10,680 nucleotides of DNA from Pseudolabrys sp. GTDB lineage: Bacteria; Pseudomonadota; Alphaproteobacteria; Rhizobiales; Xanthobacteraceae. The notes below the pieces were generated by a model that saw only the letters and a list, made by a program, of their open reading frames with translations, made no database searches and was not told the DNA's origin. The DNA lies in contig JAHCKF010000086.1 in the NCBI GenBank assembly GCA_026125925.1, forward strand, positions 1-10,680, given 5' to 3'. The translations under genes were made by a program, and so were the position numbers. This document shows positions 5,958 to 10,680 of this stretch, one piece after another; the stretch's first letter is position 1, and the number at the start of each line of letters is the position of its first letter.

Positions 5958-6964
5958 TGGACGCGGTCGCCATGCCCCGCGCCGGTTCGGCCTCCTCGGC
6001 CGCGCCGGCGCAGACGGTGATCGCGGTGAACGGGCTCACCAAGCGCTACGACAAGACCACGGCGGTGGACGGCATCAACTTCAACGTCGATGCCGGCGAG
6101 ATCTTCGGCCTGCTCGGACCGAACGGCGCCGGCAAGACCACCACCATCCTGATGCTGCTCGGCCTGAGCGACATCAGCGCCGGCACGGCGCGCGTGTTCG
6201 GCCACGATCCGATGCGCGAACCGCTGCAGGTGAAGCGGCTGATCGGCTATCTGCCGGACACCGTCGGCTTCTACGACAACATCAGCGCCGCCGATAACCT
6301 GCACTACACGGCAAGGCTGATCGGCATTGCGAAAGCCGAACGCGGCAAGAAGATCGGCGCCGCGCTCGATCGTGTCGGCCTCAAGGACGTCGCCGACAAG
6401 AAAGTCGGCGCCTTCTCGCGCGGCATGCGGCAGCGCCTCGGCCTCGCCGAGATCGTCATGAAGGAAGCGCGCATCGCCATTCTCGACGAGCCGACCAACG
6501 GTCTCGATCCGCAGGCGAGCCTCGAACTGCTCGATCTGATCCGCTCGTTCAAGGCCAATGGCATGACGGTGCTGCTGTCGTCGCATCTGCTCGACCGCGT
6601 GCAGAGCATCTGCGACCGCGTCGCCTTGTTCAATGCCGGCAAGATCGCGCTGATGGGGACGGTCGGCGAACTGGGCAGCCAGGTGCTCGGCGGCGGCTTT
6701 GCCGTCGAGGTCGAGGCCGACGGCGGCGACAGCCTAGCCAAGCGTCTGGCGGCATTGCCTGGCGTGCGCCAGGTGTCCGAGCCGGCGCCGGGCCGCTTCC
6801 GGATGGTCTGCGATCGCGATCTGCGCGCCGAAGCGGCCGCCGAAGTGGTGGCGGGGAAGGGGCGGCTGAAACAACTCTCGCTCGACCGGCCAAGCCTCGA
6901 GACCATCTATACGCGCTACTTCCAGAGCCACGACAATCCGAGGGAGGTGCCCCATGCGGCGTGA
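5957..6964 (+). CDS. ABC transporter ATP-binding protein (NosF/CcmA type)
   Basis: This 335-residue cytoplasmic ATPase powers the permease encoded next. It has Walker A GPNGAGKTT (54-62), a divergent signature FSRGMRQRLGLA (from 153, in place of LSGGQ; common in the ABC-2 export class), Walker B AILDEPTNGLD (D177, catalytic E178), and the H-loop histidine in LLSSH (H210). A C-terminal domain of about 90 residues (245 onward) follows, as in NosF/DrrA-like subunits. The ATG at 5957 shares its A with the stop of the NEW3 gene (TGATG), a sign of translational coupling; an ATG five codons later is an alternative. The frame is open further upstream but only within the NEW3 gene. The first 20 residues are Ala/Ser-rich and outside the conserved domain. 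Its own 3' end overlaps the permease gene by 11 bases. Confidence 0.93.
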   Translation: MDAVAMPRAGSASSAAPAQTVIAVNGLTKRYDKTTAVDGINFNVDAGEIFGLLGPNGAGKTTTILMLLGLSDISAGTARVFGHDPMREPLQVKRLIGYLPDTVGFYDNISAADNLHYTARLIGIAKAERGKKIGAALDRVGLKDVADKKVGAFSRGMRQRLGLAEIVMKEARIAILDEPTNGLDPQASLELLDLIRSFKANGMTVLLSSHLLDRVQSICDRVALFNAGKIALMGTVGELGSQVLGGGFAVEVEADGGDSLAKRLAALPGVRQVSEPAPGRFRMVCDRDLRAEAAAEVVAGKGRLKQLSLDRPSLETIYTRYFQSHDNPREVPHAA

Positions 6965-7892
6965 GGGATCGGCCCTGCGCGGGCTCGGCGTGGTGACGCT
7001 CAAGGAGTTGTCCGACCACATGACCAGCGCGCGCATGCGCGTGCTGGAATGGCTCGTCGTGCTGGTGGCGCTGGCGGCGGTCTATGCCGCCATCACACAG
7101 GTGAGAGACTCGACGGCGGAGGACCCGTTCCTGTTCCTGCGCCTGTTCACCACGGCGCGCGATCCCTTGCCGTCGTTCACCGCCTTCCTCGGCTTCCTGG
7201 TGCCGCTGATGGCGATCGGTCTCGGCTTCGATGCGGTCAACGGCGAACACTCACGCCGTACATTGTCGCGCATCCTGTCGCAGCCGATCTATCGCGACGC
7301 GCTGCTGTTCGGCAAATTCCTCGCCGGGCTGGCGACTCTGTCGGTCAGCCTGGTCGTGCTGTGGCTGATCACCATCGGCCTCGGCCTCATCATGCTCGGC
7401 GTGCCGCCGGGCGCCGAGGAGATGGCGCGCGCCTTCATCTTCCTTTTGGTGACCATCGCCTATGCCGGCGTTTGGCTGGCGCTCGCCATGCTGTCCTCGG
7501 TCCTGTTCCGCTCGGCGGCGACCGCGGCTTTGGTGACGCTCGGCTTCTGGCTGTTCATCACCCTGATCTGGCCGGCTTTGTCGCCGGCGATCGTGACCGC
7601 CTTCGTGCCGAGCAATGACGAAGCGACCTTGGTGATCGCGGCGCAATCCCTGGCGCGGCTGTCGCCTTCGGTGCTCTATGCCGAAGCGGTGACGGCGATC
7701 CTGCATCCGGCGACGCGGACTTTGGGCCCCGTCTACATCAGCCAGTTGCAAGGCGCGGTGATGGGCTCGCCTTTGTCGCTGTGGAGCAGCGTGATGGTGG
7801 CGTGGCCGCAGATCGTCGGCCTGATCGCCGCGAGCATCCTGCTGTTCGTCGGCGGCTACGTTGCCTTCCAGCGCCAGGAGGTGAGGGCGTAG
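6954..7892 (+). CDS. ABC-2 type permease (NosY-like)
   Basis: This 312-residue inner-membrane protein has about six hydrophobic segments (near 30-48, 75-93, 122-150, 159-184, 190-214, 282-303). The conserved NosY/ABC2_membrane_2 pattern is visible: FDAVNGEHSRRTLSRILSQPI (92-112 region), then RDALLFGKFLAG, matching 'FD-x-x-x-GE...GTL-x-x-LLS-P...GK'. The loop between segments 5 and 6 (about 215-281) is long and soluble and could face the periplasm, where the NEW3 protein would be. AGGGAGGTG (6941-6949) is a strong ribosome-binding site 4 bases before the ATG, inside the ATPase gene. Two such subunits with two ATPases would be the usual complex. The substrate is unknown: NosFY-type pairs are tied to nitrous-oxide reductase maturation, but no nos gene is present here. 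Confidence 0.9.
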   Translation: MRREGSALRGLGVVTLKELSDHMTSARMRVLEWLVVLVALAAVYAAITQVRDSTAEDPFLFLRLFTTARDPLPSFTAFLGFLVPLMAIGLGFDAVNGEHSRRTLSRILSQPIYRDALLFGKFLAGLATLSVSLVVLWLITIGLGLIMLGVPPGAEEMARAFIFLLVTIAYAGVWLALAMLSSVLFRSAATAALVTLGFWLFITLIWPALSPAIVTAFVPSNDEATLVIAAQSLARLSPSVLYAEAVTAILHPATRTLGPVYISQLQGAVMGSPLSLWSSVMVAWPQIVGLIAASILLFVGGYVAFQRQEVRA

Positions 7893-7917
7893 AGAGCGGG
7901 CAAGGCCACAGGCTCAA

Positions 7918-8013
7918 ACACCGCTCGTCCCCGCGGAAGCGGAGACCCAGTCTTAAGCCTCGTGGCTAAGAGATCGCCATCTGGACCCCCGCTTTCGCGG
8001 GGGTGAGCGGTGT
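7918..8013. repeat. Palindromic intergenic element between convergent genes, 96 bp
   Basis: The 33-bp arms 7918-7950 and 7981-8013 are inverted copies matching at 27 of 33 positions. Each arm also folds alone: GTCCCCGC-GGAA-GCGGAGAC (7927-7946, one mismatch, GNRA-type loop) and ACCCCCGC-TTTC-GCGGGGGT (7985-8004, perfect 8-bp stem). The 30-base middle holds a third stem, CTTAAGCC with GGCTAAG. It lies between the stops of the permease gene (7892) and the oxoprolinase gene (8032). There is no T-tract, so simple intrinsic termination is not evident, but an mRNA 3'-end role in both directions is plausible. The core (CGTCCCCGCG...GGACCCA) resembles that at 207-364, suggesting one repeat family. 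Confidence 0.8.
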
Positions 8014-8031
8014 AAACGGGTTCGCTTACGT

Positions 8032-10680
8032 CTACTTCACCTTCCCATACCCGCCCGCGGTCGGCGTCTGGATGATCACCGCTTCGCCGGCGTCGATCGT
8101 GGTGTCGTCGCAGCCTTTGAGCCGCTCCATGCTGCCGTCCTTGCGGCGCGCCCAGTTCTCGCCGACCTGGCCGGCCTCGCCACCGGCCAGGCCCGGCGGC
8201 GGTACGCGGCGATGGCCGGAGAGCAGGGTGCATTCCATCTTCTCGAGGAAGCGGATGGTGCGGCGGATGCCGTCGCCGGCGTGATACTCGCCCTTGCCGC
8301 CGGAATCCTTGCGGATGTGGAAGTCCTCGAGCAGCACCGGATAACGGAATTCGAGGATCTCCGGATCGGTCAGCCGCGTATTGGTCATGTGCGTGTGCAC
8401 GGCGTCGGTGCCGTCGAAGCCGGGACCGGCGGGCGAGCCGGAGCAGATCGTCTCGTAATACTGATACTTGTCGTTGCCGAAGTTGAGGTTGTTCATCGTG
8501 CCTTGCGCCGCCGCCAGCGCGCCGAGCGCGAGGAACAAGGTGTTGGTCACGGCCTGCGAGACCTCGACATTGCCGGCGACCACGGCGGCCGGATACTCCG
8601 GCGTCAGCATCGTCTTCTTAGGGATGATGATGTTGATCGGCCGCAGGCAGCCGGCGTTCATCGGGATGTCGTCGTCGACCATGACGCGGAACACGTAGAG
8701 CACCGCGGCGCGCGTCACCGGCTCCGGCGCGTTGAAGTTGGTCGGCTGCTGCGCGCTCGTGCCGGTGAAATCGACCGTCGCCTCGCGCTTCTTCTTGTCG
8801 ACCGTGATCTTCACCTTGATGAAGGTGCCCTGGTCCATCTCGAATGAGTATTCGCTGTCGTGCAGGCGGTCGATGACGCGGCGCACGCTCTCGGCGGCGT
8901 TGTCCTGCACGTGCTGCATGTAGGCCTTGACCACCGGCAGCGTGAACTGCGTCACCATCTTGCGCAGTTCGGCCACGCCCTTTTCGTTGGCGGCGATCTG
9001 CGCCTTCATGTCGTTGATGTTCTGGATCGGGTTGCGTGCCGGATATTTCGCCCCGGTCAGCGCCGCCATCAGCTCCTTCTCGCGGAATTTGCCGCGATCG
9101 ACCAGCTTGAAATTGTCGAACAGCACGCCTTCCTGCTCGATGTCGGTCGCGTTCGGCGACATCGAGCCGGGCGAGATGCCGCCGACATCGGCGTGGTGGC
9201 CGCGCGAGGCGACCCAGAACAGGATGTTCTTCTTCTTGTCGTCGAACACCGGCGTGCAGACGGTGATGTCGGGCAGATGCGTGCCGCCGTTATAGGGCGC
9301 GTTGATGACGTAGACGTCGCCCGGTTTGATCTTGCCCTTGTTGTCGCGGATGACGGTCTCGACCGAGCGATCCATCGAGCCGAGATGCACCGGCATGTGC
9401 GGCGCATTGGCGACCAGAGTGCCGTCGGCGGCGAACACCGCGCAGGAGAAGTCGAGCCGCTCCTTGATGTTCACCGAATAGGCGGTGTTCTGCAGCGACA
9501 CGCCCATCTGCTCGGCGATCGACATGAACAGGTTGTTGAACACCTCGAGCATGATCGGATCGGCATGCGTGCCGATGGCGGCGACGCGCTTGAGCTTCTT
9601 GATGCGCGCCAGCACCAGATGGTTCTTCGGCGTCAGTTCGGCCTGCCAGCCGGGCTCGACGACGATGGTCTGGTGCGGCTCGATGATGATGGCAGCGCCC
9701 TTGACCTTGGCGCCGATCTTGAGTTGATCGCGGGTATAGACATTCGCCTGGTGCCATTCGCCTTGCGAGAAGAACCTGGTCTTCTTTGCCGGCTTCGGCA
9801 ACGCCGCGGCCGCGCGCCGTGCCGACTTCTCGTTGAACTTGGCGCCGCCGCCGACGGCTTCGACCGACACGGCTTCGATCACCATTTCCTTGTTGCGGTC
9901 GATGAAGCCGAAGCGCGCCTTGTGCGCCTGCTCGAAGGCGCGCTGCATGGCGGGCAGGGCGCCGGCATTCACCACCAGCGCGGTGTCGGTGCCGGCGTAA
10001 CGGATATGCGCGCGCACGATCAGCTTGGCCTTGGCGACGCCCTGGCCGGCGACTTCCGCCATGGCTTCCTTGCCGAGGCGCTGCGCGGTGCGGTTCAGCG
10101 CGGCGAGGCCCTTGGCGCCGAAGGACAGTTCGATCGCCTGTTCGCGCGTGGCGCGGATATCGGCGAGCCCCATGCCGTAGGCCGACAACAGCGACGAGAA
10201 CGGATGGATCAGCACCTTGGTCATGCCGAGCGCATCGGCGACCAGGCAGGCGTGCTGGCCGCCGGCGCCGCCGAAGCAGTTCAGCGCGTAGCGCGTGACG
10301 TCGTAGCCGCGCTGCACCGAGATTTTCTTGATGGCGTTGGCCATGTTCTCGACGGCGATCTTGATGAAGCCGTCGGCGATTTCTTCCGGCGACTTGTCGC
10401 CGACCTCTTTCGCCATGTCGGCGAAAGACTTCTTCACCGCCTCGGCATCGAGCGGCTGGTCCTGCTGCGGGCCGAAGATCTTCGGGAAGAACTCGGGAAT
10501 GAGCTTGCCGACCATGACATTGGCGTCGGTGACGGCCAGCGGCCCGCCGCGGCGGTAGCAGGTCGGGCCGGGATTGGCGCCGGCGGAATCGGGGCCGACG
10601 CGGAAGCGCGAGCCGTCGAAATGCAGGATCGAGCCGCCGCCGGCGGCGACCGTGTGAATGAGCATCATCGGCGCGCGCAT
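8032..10680 (-). CDS. Fused HyuA-HyuB protein, 5-oxoprolinase/hydantoinase family (N-terminus outside window)
   Basis: The visible 882 codons end at a TAG (8032-8034). The other end is open at the window edge, and the Met at 10680 is almost certainly internal, since the family is usually about 1200-1290 residues when fused. Some 300-400 N-terminal residues are therefore missing. Visible residues 1-150 hold HyuA-type motifs: [28 protein letters not shown] (29-46) and [10 protein letters not shown] (135-144). The end of HyuA and a linker (about 285-370) lead into the HyuB domain from about 371 ([20 protein letters not shown]). This domain has [23 protein letters not shown] and RGHHADVGG (H495, H496), typical of HyuB, and ends TPTAGGYG near residue 875. 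By family knowledge it opens 5-oxoproline or a related cyclic amide in an ATP-dependent reaction in the cytosol. The fused form favours 5-oxoprolinase, but the substrate cannot be settled from this fragment. It is convergent with the ABC operon and no functional link is evident. Confidence 0.9.
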   Translation of the reverse strand: MRAPMMLIHTVAAGGGSILHFDGSRFRVGPDSAGANPGPTCYRRGGPLAVTDANVMVGKLIPEFFPKIFGPQQDQPLDAEAVKKSFADMAKEVGDKSPEEIADGFIKIAVENMANAIKKISVQRGYDVTRYALNCFGGAGGQHACLVADALGMTKVLIHPFSSLLSAYGMGLADIRATREQAIELSFGAKGLAALNRTAQRLGKEAMAEVAGQGVAKAKLIVRAHIRYAGTDTALVVNAGALPAMQRAFEQAHKARFGFIDRNKEMVIEAVSVEAVGGGAKFNEKSARRAAAALPKPAKKTRFFSQGEWHQANVYTRDQLKIGAKVKGAAIIIEPHQTIVVEPGWQAELTPKNHLVLARIKKLKRVAAIGTHADPIMLEVFNNLFMSIAEQMGVSLQNTAYSVNIKERLDFSCAVFAADGTLVANAPHMPVHLGSMDRSVETVIRDNKGKIKPGDVYVINAPYNGGTHLPDITVCTPVFDDKKKNILFWVASRGHHADVGGISPGSMSPNATDIEQEGVLFDNFKLVDRGKFREKELMAALTGAKYPARNPIQNINDMKAQIAANEKGVAELRKMVTQFTLPVVKAYMQHVQDNAAESVRRVIDRLHDSEYSFEMDQGTFIKVKITVDKKKREATVDFTGTSAQQPTNFNAPEPVTRAAVLYVFRVMVDDDIPMNAGCLRPINIIIPKKTMLTPEYPAAVVAGNVEVSQAVTNTLFLALGALAAAQGTMNNLNFGNDKYQYYETICSGSPAGPGFDGTDAVHTHMTNTRLTDPEILEFRYPVLLEDFHIRKDSGGKGEYHAGDGIRRTIRFLEKMECTLLSGHRRVPPPGLAGGEAGQVGENWARRKDGSMERLKGCDDTTIDAGEAVIIQTPTAGGYGKVK

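Noticed and set aside
5957..7892. Naming the ABC genes nosF and nosY
   Set aside because: Family resemblance only; there is no nosZ, nosD, nosL or copper-binding gene, and the partner protein is NEW3-type, not a NosD beta-helix.

Overview
The window looks like chromosomal DNA of a GC-rich alphaproteobacterium, most likely Hyphomicrobiales (the Bradyrhizobium / Rhodopseudomonas / Pseudolabrys neighbourhood). This rests on codon use, on the type of genes present, on a DUF6101-like C-terminus at the left edge, and on 'GTCCCCGCG...GGGACCCA' palindromic elements of a kind I associate with these genomes. The placement is inference; there is no rRNA or other marker gene here.

Left part (1-1449): the end of a plus-strand gene, then a nested palindromic element (207-364), then two minus-strand genes: a small exported protein of unknown function and a TetR/AcrR-family repressor.

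Centre-left (1450-4735): a divergent control region carries two perfect 19-bp palindromes that flank a good sigma-70-type promoter. It is followed by an emrA-emrB-like pair, a membrane-fusion protein and a 14-TM DHA2-type MFS pump. The repressor, operators and pump form a compact drug- or metabolite-inducible efflux module. An intrinsic terminator-like hairpin follows at 4713-4735.

Centre-right (4797-7892): three plus-strand genes overlap or nearly overlap and clearly form one operon. They encode an exported, C-terminally anchored protein with about three NEW3-type Ig-like repeats, an ABC ATPase, and an ABC-2 permease of the NosY type. The arrangement suggests an ABC-2 machine with a dedicated periplasmic, membrane-tethered partner. 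Its substrate is unknown, and this is the least described system in the window.

Right part (7893-10680): a second palindromic element lies between convergent genes. Beyond it is the C-terminal part (882 codons) of a minus-strand fused HyuA-HyuB protein of the 5-oxoprolinase/hydantoinase family, which runs off the window. No tRNA, rRNA, CRISPR array, transposase or phage gene was seen. No gene-free stretch exceeds 300 bases.
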